A DNA stretch of 64,000 nucleotides from Stackebrandtia nassauensis DSM 44728 (lineage in GTDB: Bacteria > Actinomycetota > Actinomycetes > Mycobacteriales > Micromonosporaceae): the NCBI RefSeq assembly GCF_000024545.1, contig NC_013947.1, positions 2,356,001 to 2,420,000 on the forward strand, written 5' to 3'. Made by a program: the position numbers and the translations under genes. How positions within the stretch are numbered: position 1 is the stretch's first letter; each line of letters starts with the position of its first letter. The notes beneath the pieces were generated by a model. That model saw nothing but the letters and a program-made list of their open reading frames with translations, was not told the DNA's origin and did no database searches. Of the stretch, positions 40,998 to 50,207 are shown in pieces.

Positions 40998-43118
40998 TCA
41001 GGCCGCGTCGGTCACGGTGCCGTCGGCACGCACGTCGACGATCCGGTCGCCGATCCGCAGACCGCGCAGCACCGCGTCGGGGTCGAGGTCGGCGACGCAG
41101 CCGCCCGACGCGTCCACCTCGTCGGAACCGACCCGGGGGTCGACGCCGAAGAACGACTCGATCACCAGGGCCGCATAGGCTCCGGCCGACGAACAGGCCC
41201 AGTCGATGATGTACGGCAGCTGCGGGGGCGCCTTGCGGGCGCCGCCGCTCACGGCGGGCATGGCCTCCTCGGTGAAGTGCGCCTGCCCGGGCGGGCCCTG
41301 GTTGGCGGAGCGGGCCAGGCCCGCGAGCCAGTCGATGGCCGTGGCCGGTGACCCCAGCGCCACCAGCGAGCGGGCCGCGTCGGCGGGCCACGCCGGATAC
41401 GCGCCGTTCCACTGGTGGTCGGGGCGGACGCTGTAACTCGCGTCGGTGTCCCAAGGCGACAGTGACCGCAGCCAGACCTCGGTGCGCAGTTCGCGTTCGA
41501 AGAACGCCACCATCTCGCGGCGGGTCTCCGGGCTCAGGTCCCCGGCGATCGTGGTGCCCACGACGGAGAAGTCGTAGACGTGCCGCACCGGGACCCGGGT
41601 GCCGTCCGGCTGCCGCGCGGCGAAGTGACCGGTGCCGGGCAGGTAGAGGTCGGCGACCTCCTTGACCAGCCCGTCGGCCTCGGCCGACAGCGCCGCCGCG
41701 CCCTCGGCGTCGCCACGGGCGGCCAGCACCTCGGCGACCGTGCGCAGGTTCCACACGTTGGCGGCGTTGAGACTGGCGACCTCGTGGGTGTACGAACTGA
41801 CGCACTCCAGCAGGTTGTCGATCTCGCCGTAGTCGGCCAGCGGCGAGGAACCACGCAGGCCGCGCCAGGCCAGCGCCCAGTCACGCAGGTGCTCGGTGAC
41901 CGCCCGCCCGGCGTGCGTCTCGTCGAGCAGGGCGGTGTCGCCGGTGAACCGGACGTAGTCGTGCACCAGCCGGGTCATGGCGTAGTCGTTGACCGAGTAC
42001 CACCGCCCCACCGGTCCGCCGGTGAGTGAGGAGGTGCCGAAGTGCGTGTGGATGTCGGAGGCGATCCAATGCCGCAGTTGACGTTTCATCGCGTCGGGGT
42101 CGAGCAGCGCGTGCGTGATGGAGCTGAGACTGAAGTCCCAGATGAACGTCGTGGTGCCCCAGTAGTTCGGCATCAGGGTGTCGTAGCTGCGGCCCAGGAC
42201 GTTGCCCGCGAAGTCGCGACGGAACCAGATGACACCCAAAACGCCCCACCAGTACAGGCGCCGCAACGGTTCCGAGGTGGTCTCCAGTATGGGCAGATGC
42301 CCGGAGAACTCGCCGTTGCCGGGTTTGAACGCCGCGTCCAGCTGCCCGTTCCAGAACGCCTCGGCGGCCGCGACCGTACCCGGCACGTCCGCGGCGACAC
42401 TGTCGAAGGCCGCGACGGCCGCCGCCTCGGAGTCACCCACGGCGTGGATATAGCCGAACCGCGCGGTCGCGCCGGGGGCGATATCCACCTCGACGGTCAC
42501 CTCGCCGCCGCGCTCGATCCCGCCGATGCCGACCTCGTGCTCGCCCACGCCCGGGGCGATGCCCGACAGCCGCACCGTCGCGTCGGTGTCGACGCCCTGC
42601 ACGCTGACGGCGGTGCCCGAAGCGTTGCGGAACAACAGCCGGGACGAATCCGTGGCGGCCCGGTTGCGTTCCTGCGGCGCCACCGCGTCCAGCCAGGCCG
42701 CGCCGGACCTGGTCGCGGTGGCGGCCAACGTCAACGTGACCGGAACCGTCCGATGTGTCCGGCCGGTGTTGGTGACGTGGACGTCGATGACGACCGCGGT
42801 GTCGTCCGGGGCGCACACCGTGACGGTGCTCAGGTCCAGGCCCGGCAGCGACACGCTGCGGCGCACCCGATCGGGGCGCCACTCGTGCGTGATCGGGGCA
42901 CCGTAGGACTCCACCAGGCGTCCGTCCACGAAGCACACCGCCGTCTGGGTCAGTCCCTGCGACACCGGCGGGAACGTCACGGCGCTGATCGCGGTGAGGT
43001 CGTGGTCCACTCTGGCGGTGCCCAGGAAGTTCGTCAGACCGCTGGGCGCGATCATGTCGTCGTAGTGGTGCGTGACGGCGTCGGCGGCGAGATCGTCGAC
43101 GGTGGGGACGAGGCGCAT
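40998..43118 (-). CDS. Six-hairpin glycosidase family protein
   Basis: A 706-residue predicted glycoside hydrolase. The N-terminal 270 residues form a beta-sandwich, and the rest is an (alpha/alpha)6 barrel (from about 280) with WGVLGVIWFRRDFAGNVLGR, MPNYWGTTTFIWDFSLSSIT, and DYGEIDNLLECVSSYTHEVA, a pattern seen in GH63- and MGH1-like enzymes. The catalytic pair is probably an Asp in IWDFS and a Glu or Asp near the C-terminal half. No signal peptide, so it acts on imported sugars. It lies 8 bases after the permease gene. The substrate is unknown; a mannoside would suit the isomerase in the same operon. Confidence 0.78.
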   Translation of the reverse strand: MRLVPTVDDLAADAVTHHYDDMIAPSGLTNFLGTARVDHDLTAISAVTFPPVSQGLTQTAVCFVDGRLVESYGAPITHEWRPDRVRRSVSLPGLDLSTVTVCAPDDTAVVIDVHVTNTGRTHRTVPVTLTLAATATRSGAAWLDAVAPQERNRAATDSSRLLFRNASGTAVSVQGVDTDATVRLSGIAPGVGEHEVGIGGIERGGEVTVEVDIAPGATARFGYIHAVGDSEAAAVAAFDSVAADVPGTVAAAEAFWNGQLDAAFKPGNGEFSGHLPILETTSEPLRRLYWWGVLGVIWFRRDFAGNVLGRSYDTLMPNYWGTTTFIWDFSLSSITHALLDPDAMKRQLRHWIASDIHTHFGTSSLTGGPVGRWYSVNDYAMTRLVHDYVRFTGDTALLDETHAGRAVTEHLRDWALAWRGLRGSSPLADYGEIDNLLECVSSYTHEVASLNAANVWNLRTVAEVLAARGDAEGAAALSAEADGLVKEVADLYLPGTGHFAARQPDGTRVPVRHVYDFSVVGTTIAGDLSPETRREMVAFFERELRTEVWLRSLSPWDTDASYSVRPDHQWNGAYPAWPADAARSLVALGSPATAIDWLAGLARSANQGPPGQAHFTEEAMPAVSGGARKAPPQLPYIIDWACSSAGAYAALVIESFFGVDPRVGSDEVDASGGCVADLDPDAVLRGLRIGDRIVDVRADGTVTDAA

Positions 43119-43126
43119 GTGGACTC

Positions 43127-43939
43127 CTAGTACTGCCCGAGCGCGAGGCCGCGGGCGAAGAACTTCTGCGTGAACAGGAACAGCACGACCGTCGGCAGCG
43201 AGACCAGCAGACCGCCCGCCAGCACGACCGACATCTGCGCGCCGCCGTAGGTGCTCTGCATGCCCGACAGGCTGGTCATGATCGGCCGCACCGAGTCGGA
43301 CTGGCTCAGCACCAGGCCGAGCAGGAAGTCGTTCCAGATGAAGGTGGCCTGCAGGATGAAGACGGCCACCAGCGCACTCTTGGCCATCGGCAGGTACACC
43401 CGGGAGAAGATGCGCCAGGTCGACGCCCCGTCCAGGACGGCCGCCTCGAAGACGTTGTTTGCGATCCCGGTGAAGAAGTTGCGCATCACGAACGCCGAGA
43501 ACGGGATCGAGATCGCCGTGTACACGATGATCATGCCCAGCTGGGTGTCGAACACCTCGATGCGCGTGTAACTGTCCATGAGCGGCAGTAGGATCATCTG
43601 CAGCGGGAACACGGTGCCGCCGAAGATCACCACGAACCAGGCGAAACCGTGCCGCAGCCGCAGCGCGACGATCGCGAAACCGGCGGCGGCGCCGACGAGC
43701 ACCGCGAGCGCGGGTGAGACCACCGAGTACAGCAGCGTGCTGGCGGCGCTCTCGGCCATTCCGGACAGCCGCATCGCCTCGGAGATGTTGTCGAACAGCG
43801 CGAAGTCGGCGGGCAGCCAGGAGTCCTTGGAGGAGAACGCCTCCGGCGACTTCGAGGCGTTGACCACCAGCAGGTAGACCGGGATCAGCCAGAACAGGCC
43901 GAGTACTGACAGGACGGTGGTGCGGATGACTCGAGACAT
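43127..43939 (-). CDS. Carbohydrate ABC transporter permease, MalG type
   Basis: A 270-residue permease with six spans and the EAA loop EAAVLDGASTWRIFSRVYLPM that contacts the ATPase. The C-terminus ends in QKFFARGLALGQY, the family-typical end of CUT1 permeases. It pairs with the MalF-type permease encoded one base upstream and the lipoprotein before it. No ATPase gene is present nearby. In actinomycetes CUT1 importers share an MsiK-type ATPase encoded elsewhere, and the same is likely here. Confidence 0.93.
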   Translation of the reverse strand: MSRVIRTTVLSVLGLFWLIPVYLLVVNASKSPEAFSSKDSWLPADFALFDNISEAMRLSGMAESAASTLLYSVVSPALAVLVGAAAGFAIVALRLRHGFAWFVVIFGGTVFPLQMILLPLMDSYTRIEVFDTQLGMIIVYTAISIPFSAFVMRNFFTGIANNVFEAAVLDGASTWRIFSRVYLPMAKSALVAVFILQATFIWNDFLLGLVLSQSDSVRPIMTSLSGMQSTYGGAQMSVVLAGGLLVSLPTVVLFLFTQKFFARGLALGQY

Positions 43940-43940
43940 G

Positions 43941-44846
43941 TCAGCCCCCGTGCTTGCTGGACAGTTGCTGGCGCAGGTAGAGGATCGAGGCGACCAGCGT
44001 CACGACCGTGAGGAACACGGCGATCGCGGCGCCAAGGCCGTACTCGGTGTTCACGAAGGACTCCTTGTACATCGTCAGGGCCAGCGTCTCCGAGTCGCGT
44101 CCCGGACCGCCCTTCGTCATGCCCTGCACGATGTCGAAGGTCTTCAGACTCGCCACTATCGACAGTCCGACGACCACCGCGGTGAGCGGGCGCAGCATCG
44201 GCCACAGGATGCTGCGGAACAGCCGGAACCCGTTGGCACCGTCCATTCGCGCCGCCTCCAGCGGCTCCTTGGGTATCGACTGCAGGCCGATGGTGAACAG
44301 CAGCGCGTTGACGCCGACGCCCTGCCACGCGGTCGCGAGGATCATCACGACCGTGTTGAGCGGGGCGTCGACGAGCCAGCGCGGCGTGTCGGTGACGCCG
44401 AAGGCGGCCAGCGCCTGGTCGAGCGCCCCGTCACCGGACAGGACGAACGACCAGATGACACCGACACCGATCCCCGACAGGGCGTAGGGGATGAGGAACG
44501 GCAGCCGCAGCCAGCTGCCGCCCTTCAGGTTCCAGGTGAGCAGGGCGATGCCGAGGCCGATGCCGACCGGGACGAGGAGGGTGCCGAGGACCCACAGCAG
44601 CGTGTTGAACACGGAGCCGAGGAACTCGGGGTCGTCGAACATCTCCACGTAGTTGTCGAAGGCGATCCACTCGGGGTCACCGAGGCCGTTGTACTCGGTG
44701 AAGCTGAGGAACGTCGTCCACAGCAACGGCAGGTACAGCAGCACCGCCACCAGGAGCACTCCCGGTGCGATGAATCCCGCCGCCGAGCGGCGGTACGGGT
44801 CCCGCCGCCTGGCGGATTTCGCCGTCGGCGTCTTCTCGGACGTCAT
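43941..44846 (-). CDS. Carbohydrate ABC transporter permease, MalF type
   Basis: A 301-residue permease with six spans and the EAA loop EAARMDGANGFRLFRSILWP. The N-terminus carries a cytoplasmic basic tail (about 1-23: EKTPTAKSARRRDPYRRS). It begins 6 bases after the binding-protein stop and ends one base before the MalG-type gene. With its partner it forms the membrane channel of a CUT1 sugar importer. Confidence 0.93.
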   Translation of the reverse strand: MTSEKTPTAKSARRRDPYRRSAAGFIAPGVLLVAVLLYLPLLWTTFLSFTEYNGLGDPEWIAFDNYVEMFDDPEFLGSVFNTLLWVLGTLLVPVGIGLGIALLTWNLKGGSWLRLPFLIPYALSGIGVGVIWSFVLSGDGALDQALAAFGVTDTPRWLVDAPLNTVVMILATAWQGVGVNALLFTIGLQSIPKEPLEAARMDGANGFRLFRSILWPMLRPLTAVVVGLSIVASLKTFDIVQGMTKGGPGRDSETLALTMYKESFVNTEYGLGAAIAVFLTVVTLVASILYLRQQLSSKHGG

Positions 44847-44852
44847 CCCTGG

Positions 44853-46109
44853 CTACTCCTGGTCTGCCCAGTACTTGTCGGCCTCTTCCTGGATCTTCTC
44901 CAGATACGGCTTCGGATCGCCCGGATTGGCGATGAACGCGCCGAACTGTTCCAAGGCGACGGTCAGGATCGGCGTCGGGGTCGCTTCGTAGTAGCGGTCG
45001 TAGGTCTCGTAGTCCTTGCCTCCGACGGTGTCGCCCAGCTCCTCCAGCATCGGGTCGGCGACCTTGGCCTTCGGGTTGAACGCGACGTCGCCGCGGGCCT
45101 TGTTCCACGCGGTCTGCGCGTCGGGGGACATCCACCACTTCGAGTACTCCAGGCCCAGGGTCTTCTGGGAGGAGTTCTCGGCCACGCACAGCGGCCCGGA
45201 CTCGACCGCGACCGGGGTCTTCTTCAGGTCGGAGTTGACCGCGGGGATCACGAACATGTCGTAGTCCTCGCCGGACTTCATTCCGGCGCCGTCCAGCGAA
45301 CCGTTGAAGAACGAACCGAAGTTGATCATCGCGAAGTCGCCGTCCTTGAGACCCACGGCCGGGTCGACCTTGCTGCCCGCGTCCGAGAACCAGCCGTCCT
45401 TCTGCTGGTCACGCCAGGTCTCCATGATCTCGACGATCTTGGGATCGGTGTACTTCACCTTGCCGGTCGCCAGACCCTCGTACAGCTCGGGGTCGGTACC
45501 GGCCACCAGCTGCTGGAACCACGGGAAGGTGAACAGGGTGCTGGTCTGGTAGTACGGGGTGACGCCCTCGTCGGACAGCTTCTTCGCGATCTCGTCCAGC
45601 TCGGCCCAGGTGGTGGGCTCGGACAGGTCGTGCTTCTCGAAGATGTTCTTGTTGTAGTACATGACCCAGTAGGCGATGTTCATCGGGACGCAGTACTGCT
45701 TGCCCTCGTAGGTGTAGGCGTCGCGCAGGCTCTTGTCGATCCAGCCCTCGTCGATGGCCTTGTCCCAGATGTCGGTGGTCTCGGCGACCAGGTCGTCGTC
45801 GACCAGTTCACCCAGCGACGGGCCGGTCTGCCAGGTGAACAGCCCCGGGCTCTTCTTGGTGCGGAACGACTGCTTGATGAACGCGTCGTACTGCTCGGCG
45901 TCGGAGTACCCGGTGGTGTTCAGCTTGATGTCGACGTCGCCCTTGCTCTGCGAGTTGAGCTCGTCGAAGTCGGGCTCCCACGCGGCCTTGTTCGTGTAGA
46001 AGTTGAGCGTGCCGGTCTTGGCACCGTCGTCCTTGCTGCCGCCGCACGAGGCGAGCGTGAGGACGGAAATCGCGGCCATGAAGCCTATGACGATCTTCCG
46101 AGGTCTCAT
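44853..46109 (-). CDS. Extracellular sugar-binding lipoprotein
   Basis: A 418-residue solute-binding protein with a lipobox LTLASCGGS (Cys near residue 22). The mature part is a family 1 carbohydrate-binding protein with NFYTNKAAWEPDFDEL at the N-terminus and the central QTGPSLGELVDDDLVAETTD and PMNIAYWVMYYNKNIFEKHD segments. A trailing WADQE ends the protein. It captures the sugar for the two permeases encoded just downstream. The ATG at 46109 has AGGAGTTCGAA upstream; the 53-base gap to the isomerase gene may hold a weak internal signal but no operator was found. Confidence 0.94.
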   Translation of the reverse strand: MRPRKIVIGFMAAISVLTLASCGGSKDDGAKTGTLNFYTNKAAWEPDFDELNSQSKGDVDIKLNTTGYSDAEQYDAFIKQSFRTKKSPGLFTWQTGPSLGELVDDDLVAETTDIWDKAIDEGWIDKSLRDAYTYEGKQYCVPMNIAYWVMYYNKNIFEKHDLSEPTTWAELDEIAKKLSDEGVTPYYQTSTLFTFPWFQQLVAGTDPELYEGLATGKVKYTDPKIVEIMETWRDQQKDGWFSDAGSKVDPAVGLKDGDFAMINFGSFFNGSLDGAGMKSGEDYDMFVIPAVNSDLKKTPVAVESGPLCVAENSSQKTLGLEYSKWWMSPDAQTAWNKARGDVAFNPKAKVADPMLEELGDTVGGKDYETYDRYYEATPTPILTVALEQFGAFIANPGDPKPYLEKIQEEADKYWADQE

Positions 46110-46162
46110 TTCGAACTCCTTTGTTCCTGTCTTCTGGGGGATCGGTGCCGGTCCGTTGTGTG

Positions 46163-47992
46163 TCAGGCCTCGCCGGTACGGGTGCCGCGTATCGAGGCCT
46201 TCACGGTCCCGAACCGCTGGCCGCGCGAACGCGCCGTGCGCCTGATGATGTAAGGGCCCACAGCCGCTGGCACGATGAACGTCTCGGCGTAGTGGATCTG
46301 GTAGGGCTCGAACGCGCCCGTCGGGCTGACGACCTCGACCTCGTCGCCCTCCACGAGGTTGATCACGTTGACGGTGCCCTCGGTGTCGTGGACGGCCTCC
46401 TCGGAGAACCAGTGGCGACGCACCTCGATGAACTCCAGCTCGTGCAGGCCGGTGCGCTCCTCGACGACGTCGCCGTCGTTGGACAGCTCCTCGACCCGCC
46501 CGACCAGGTTCGCCTCGGTCCAGGCCCGGTCGCGGTCCCACTGCATGTTCTGCTCGGCGTGGTCCAGGTGCACCGGGCGCGGGATGCCGTCCAGCCCCAG
46601 ACGGCCCCAGTCCCACATCTTGAAGGTGAAGATGAACGGGGTCGCCGAGATCTCCAGCACCATCGAGTTCGCGCCCGAACTGTGGATGGTCCCGGCCGGG
46701 ATCAGGAAGTGGTCGTGCTTCTTGGCCGGGAACGCGTTGACGTACTTCTCGGCGTCGAAGGGGCGCTCGCCGGTGGCGGCGATACGCAGGTCCTCCAGCA
46801 TCGCCTCTTTGTCGACGTCGTCCTTGGTACCCAGGTAGACCACGGCGTCGTCCCCGGCGTCGAGCAGGTAGTACGACTCGTCCTGGGTGTAGTGCATGCC
46901 GAAGGTCTGGTAGATGTAGTCGGTCAGCGGATGCACCTGGAGCGACAGGTTGCCGCCCTCCATGGTGTCGAGGAAGTCGGTCCGGATCGGGAACTCGGCG
47001 CCGAACCGCGCGAAGGTGCGCTCACCCAACAGCGCCTTGGGCTGCGTGAGAACCAGGTCCAGGGACGGGATCTCGACGAGTCCGCCGTCGGCGTCCTCCA
47101 GCAGCAGCGAGTTCTCCTCCGGCACACAGTCGAAGCACCACGCGTAGTTGGGCTGCCCGGGGTCGAGGTCGAGCTTGCGCTTCATCCACTGTCCACCCCA
47201 GACACCGGGGTCGAAGAACGGGACGACCCTAAACGGCCGGTGCGCGGCGTTCGCCACGGCGGCCCGGAAGGCGTCGCCGGTGATCATCCCGGCCGCGCGT
47301 CCGTCCGGTTCGTACGCGCCGACGGCGTTGGCGTCGAACACGAAGTCGAGCCGGTCGAACATGGTCCGCTTGTGGCGGTCGGCCATCCGCCACTCGACGA
47401 AGAACCCGCGCTTGTACTTGCGCAGCCGGTCCTCGTCGGGGTTGGCGGCCCGCCAGTTGGTGGCACCGGCGCGCTGGCGCAGCTGGATCTCCCAGCGCGC
47501 CATGTCGGCCAGGACGAGCACGTACGGGGCCTCGGCTTGTCGCGCGACGAGGTCGGCGCCCCATCCGATCAGGACGGTCGGACGGTCGTCGGCGGCCAGG
47601 TCGGCGGCGGTGGCGGCGAGCCGGTCCTCGTCGTAGAAGGCGTCGATGGTGGCGTGTGACATGACGCCGAACACCCGGTCGTCGGTGAGGTTGTCGGCGA
47701 TGAACGCGTCGATCTCGGCGGTCGGCCGGGCGGCGGCCTCCTCGACGTCGACGATCCGCCACCGCGGCAACGCGTCGGCGATCGTCTTGGTGATCAGCGG
47801 CAGGTCCGCGCCCGGGTAGGCGTCGACGACGAGCAGCGGCGCGTGCCCGTCCGCCCGGTCGAGCGCCGTCTCGGCGGCCCGCGCCCATGCCGTCTCGCCG
47901 GTGAGCACGCGGGCATCGGCCGGAAGCGGTACGGTCGGCCGCTTCACATATTGTCCGATGGGGACGCTGGGGGACGGGCTGGGGGTGGACAC
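46163..47992 (-). CDS. Class I mannose-6-phosphate isomerase with an N-terminal extension
   Basis: A 609-residue protein. The C-terminal half (from about 245, GVWGGQWMKRKL) is a zinc-dependent phosphomannose isomerase: LSLQVHPLTDYIYQTFG with the metal His, and HDHFLIPAGTIHSSGAN in the second barrel. The first about 240 residues are not part of the usual isomerase; they contain VVDAYPGADLPLITKTIADA and a kinase-like alternation of helices and strands but no Walker A motif. Mannose-6-phosphate isomerase links mannose to fructose-6-phosphate. The GTG start shares one base with the stop of the ROK kinase gene (TAGTG). Confidence 0.88.
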   Translation of the reverse strand: MSTPSPSPSVPIGQYVKRPTVPLPADARVLTGETAWARAAETALDRADGHAPLLVVDAYPGADLPLITKTIADALPRWRIVDVEEAAARPTAEIDAFIADNLTDDRVFGVMSHATIDAFYDEDRLAATAADLAADDRPTVLIGWGADLVARQAEAPYVLVLADMARWEIQLRQRAGATNWRAANPDEDRLRKYKRGFFVEWRMADRHKRTMFDRLDFVFDANAVGAYEPDGRAAGMITGDAFRAAVANAAHRPFRVVPFFDPGVWGGQWMKRKLDLDPGQPNYAWCFDCVPEENSLLLEDADGGLVEIPSLDLVLTQPKALLGERTFARFGAEFPIRTDFLDTMEGGNLSLQVHPLTDYIYQTFGMHYTQDESYYLLDAGDDAVVYLGTKDDVDKEAMLEDLRIAATGERPFDAEKYVNAFPAKKHDHFLIPAGTIHSSGANSMVLEISATPFIFTFKMWDWGRLGLDGIPRPVHLDHAEQNMQWDRDRAWTEANLVGRVEELSNDGDVVEERTGLHELEFIEVRRHWFSEEAVHDTEGTVNVINLVEGDEVEVVSPTGAFEPYQIHYAETFIVPAAVGPYIIRRTARSRGQRFGTVKASIRGTRTGEA

Positions 47993-48894
47993 TAACGCTC
48001 CTTTTGGGAATGGTCGTCGGCGGCGAGGACGGACAGTCCGCGCAGTACCGACAGGTCGGGTCGGTCGGGGATGACGAAGGCGGGCCGGTGCGAACTCGAC
48101 CACAGGTGCTTGTGGACATAGGTCTGGATCGGTTCGCCGACGGCGGTTCCGGCGCGCATGATGCCGCCGGACAGGATCACGACCCGGGGGTCGTAGGCGT
48201 GGCACAGCGACACGACGCAGGCGCCCCAGGCGCGGATCGCCCGGTCGCGCAGCGCCACGGCGTCCGCGTCACCGGCTTCGGCGGCGGCGAACAGTTCCTT
48301 GACGTCGGTGACCGCGTCGCCTCGGGCCGCGAGTTCGCGCCGCAGCGCCCAGGCCCCGGCGATCGACTCGGCGCAGCCCACGTTGCCGCAGTTGCACAGC
48401 CCGCCGTCGAGGTCGACGGTCAGGTGGCCGCCGAGGATGCCCGCGTGGTCGTGGGCGCCGCGCAGTAGCACCCCGTCCATGACGGCGGCGGTGCCGATGC
48501 CGGTCCCGAGGGTGACGAGCACGGCGTCGGTCGCGCCGGGCGCCGAACCGGTGCTGATCTCGCCGACCAGCGCCGCCCTGGCGTCGTTCTCGACCACGGC
48601 GGGAAGCCCGAACGCGGCCTTCGCCCAGACGACCAGGTCGAGGTCGGCGAGCTCCTGTTGCTTGTCGTGGGCCTTGACGAGCCGTCCGGCGGCCCGGTCC
48701 ACGACGCCGGGAACCGCGATGCCGACCGCCGTCGGCCGGGCGGGCGCGGCGGCGTCGATCAGGCGGGTGGCCGCGACCTTCGCCAGTGCGAGGTCGGCCT
48801 CGTCGACCGGGATGGCCGAGGTGCGGACGGGAGTTCCGCGATCGATGATCCCGAGCTTGAGTTCGGTGCCGCCGAAGTCGACGCACAGTTCCAT
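47992..48894 (-). CDS. ROK-family sugar kinase
   Basis: A 300-residue ROK kinase. ATP-phosphate motif CVDFGGTELKLGIID at the N-terminus, AVENDARAALVGE with the catalytic Asp, LGTGIGTAAVMDG, and the zinc-binding CNCGNVGCAES near residues 155-165. There is no DNA-binding domain, so it is a kinase, not a repressor. With the isomerase encoded behind it, it would phosphorylate mannose or a related hexose. The ATG has GAGGAGGTG upstream. Promoter region 48895-49015 holds an 18-bp perfect palindrome for the LacI protein encoded upstream. Confidence 0.93.
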   Translation of the reverse strand: MELCVDFGGTELKLGIIDRGTPVRTSAIPVDEADLALAKVAATRLIDAAAPARPTAVGIAVPGVVDRAAGRLVKAHDKQQELADLDLVVWAKAAFGLPAVVENDARAALVGEISTGSAPGATDAVLVTLGTGIGTAAVMDGVLLRGAHDHAGILGGHLTVDLDGGLCNCGNVGCAESIAGAWALRRELAARGDAVTDVKELFAAAEAGDADAVALRDRAIRAWGACVVSLCHAYDPRVVILSGGIMRAGTAVGEPIQTYVHKHLWSSSHRPAFVIPDRPDLSVLRGLSVLAADDHSQKER

Positions 48895-48954
48895 CGCTGA
48901 CCACCTCCTCGTCCATGGTCGGATCACCGGCGGTTCCATGTCGGTGATCTTGAG

Positions 48955-48972
48955 GTTGGTAACGTTACCAAC
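48955..48972 (-). promoter_or_regulatory. LacI-family operator of the sugar operon
   Basis: Perfect 18-bp palindrome GTTGGTAAC/GTTACCAAC with a central CG, the form recognised by LacI/GalR proteins. It overlaps a possible -10 on the minus strand, with TTGCCA about 18 bases upstream as -35. It lies between the LacI gene and the ROK gene. Confidence 0.85.
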
Positions 48973-49015
48973 GAGCGGCGGTTTTTGGCAACCCCTTACC
49001 CGAAGGGACCGAAAA

Positions 49016-50032
49016 CTAGGGATATTCGATGGAAACCGGCAGCTCAACGGTCCGGGCGGGCACGGCGACGTCCTCGTCGAGCCGCGAGAACAGCAGCGTC
49101 GCCGCCTCCCGGCCCAGCAGCCGCGCGTCGTGGTCGATGACCGTGACCGGCACCGGCATGAGCTCCGACAGCTCGAAGTCGTCGAAGCTCACGATCGCCG
49201 GACGCGGCCCGGAGCGTCCCTCGCGGATCCGCCGTCCGATCTCGCGCAGCGCACCGATCGTGTTCCGGTTGTTGGCGCTGAAGATCGCCGTGGGGGGCTC
49301 GTCGCGATCGAGCATCGCCTTGGCGGCCAGGCTCGCGGCGGCCACGTCCTGCTGGTCCCGCGCGACGATCGCCGGATCGACCGGCACCCCGCGCTCCGTC
49401 ATCGCCTGCTCGTAGCCCCGGAAGCGGCGTTCACCGGTGAACACCGAGCTGCGGTTGCCGAGGAACCCGATCCGGGTGTGCCCGGCGTCCAGCAGCGAGA
49501 CCGTGCCGCGATACGCGCCGCCGACGTCGTCGAGCAGCACCGTGTCGACGTCCAGTCCCGGCACCCGCCGCGAGGCGAGCACCAGCGGAACCTCACCCAG
49601 GCGTTCGGGCTTCAGGTGCGCCGCGTCGCCGCTGACCGGCACCAGGATGAGCCCGTCGACCTGCCGTCCGATGAAGTCGCTGACCAGCTGCCGTTCGCGC
49701 GCGTCGTCCTCGCCGGTGTTGCCGAGGATGATGCGGCGACCGTGCTCGGCGGCGACCTCCTCGACGCCCAGCGCGAAGTTGCCGTAGTAGGGGTTGGCGA
49801 GGTTCGTGATCGCGATGCCGATCAGGCCGCTGGGCTGACCGGGGCGCAGACTGCGCGCGTTCTCGTTGCGGTAGTAACCGAGCTCGCGCACGGCGGCCAG
49901 CACCCGCTCCTGTAGGTCCGGCCGCACGTTCCGGCCGCCCGCGAGCGTGCGGGAGGCCGTCATCGGACTCACGCCCGCGAGGCGCGCGACCTCCTTGATG
50001 GTCGGCTGGCGCGCCCCTCGTGATGTCGACAT
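49016..50032 (-). CDS. LacI-family transcriptional regulator
   Basis: A 338-residue repressor. The N-terminal HTH (about 10-60) carries TIKEVARLAGVSPMTASRTL, then the hinge helix and a periplasmic-binding-protein-like sugar-binding core (GLIGIAITNLANPYYGNFAL, and IVSFDDFELSELMPVPVTVI at the C-terminus). The hinge reads LRPGQPSGLIG. It is upstream of the sugar operon on the same strand, and the operator at 48955-48972 lies directly behind its stop. The inducer is probably the imported sugar or its phosphate. It is divergent from the large RHS gene. Confidence 0.95.
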   Translation of the reverse strand: MSTSRGARQPTIKEVARLAGVSPMTASRTLAGGRNVRPDLQERVLAAVRELGYYRNENARSLRPGQPSGLIGIAITNLANPYYGNFALGVEEVAAEHGRRIILGNTGEDDARERQLVSDFIGRQVDGLILVPVSGDAAHLKPERLGEVPLVLASRRVPGLDVDTVLLDDVGGAYRGTVSLLDAGHTRIGFLGNRSSVFTGERRFRGYEQAMTERGVPVDPAIVARDQQDVAAASLAAKAMLDRDEPPTAIFSANNRNTIGALREIGRRIREGRSGPRPAIVSFDDFELSELMPVPVTVIDHDARLLGREAATLLFSRLDEDVAVPARTVELPVSIEYP

Positions 50033-50207
50033 GCCCGCCCTCCTTCGCCTGGTGCGCCGATCCTACCGTCCGTGACAAGGCCACCAAACACAAGGGACTG
50101 TCCTAGGGTCCAATGCCCCCAGTATTCGGGGAGTTCGCCAGGAAGACCTGGCATTTCGTCGCATTAGATTCGGCTCAGGGACGACTAACCAGTGTGGGGG
50201 AGGCGCC

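Noticed and set aside
43917-46253. 778-codon plus-strand frame in the ABC sugar transporter genes
   Set aside because: Antisense to the two permeases and the binding protein, which are certain.
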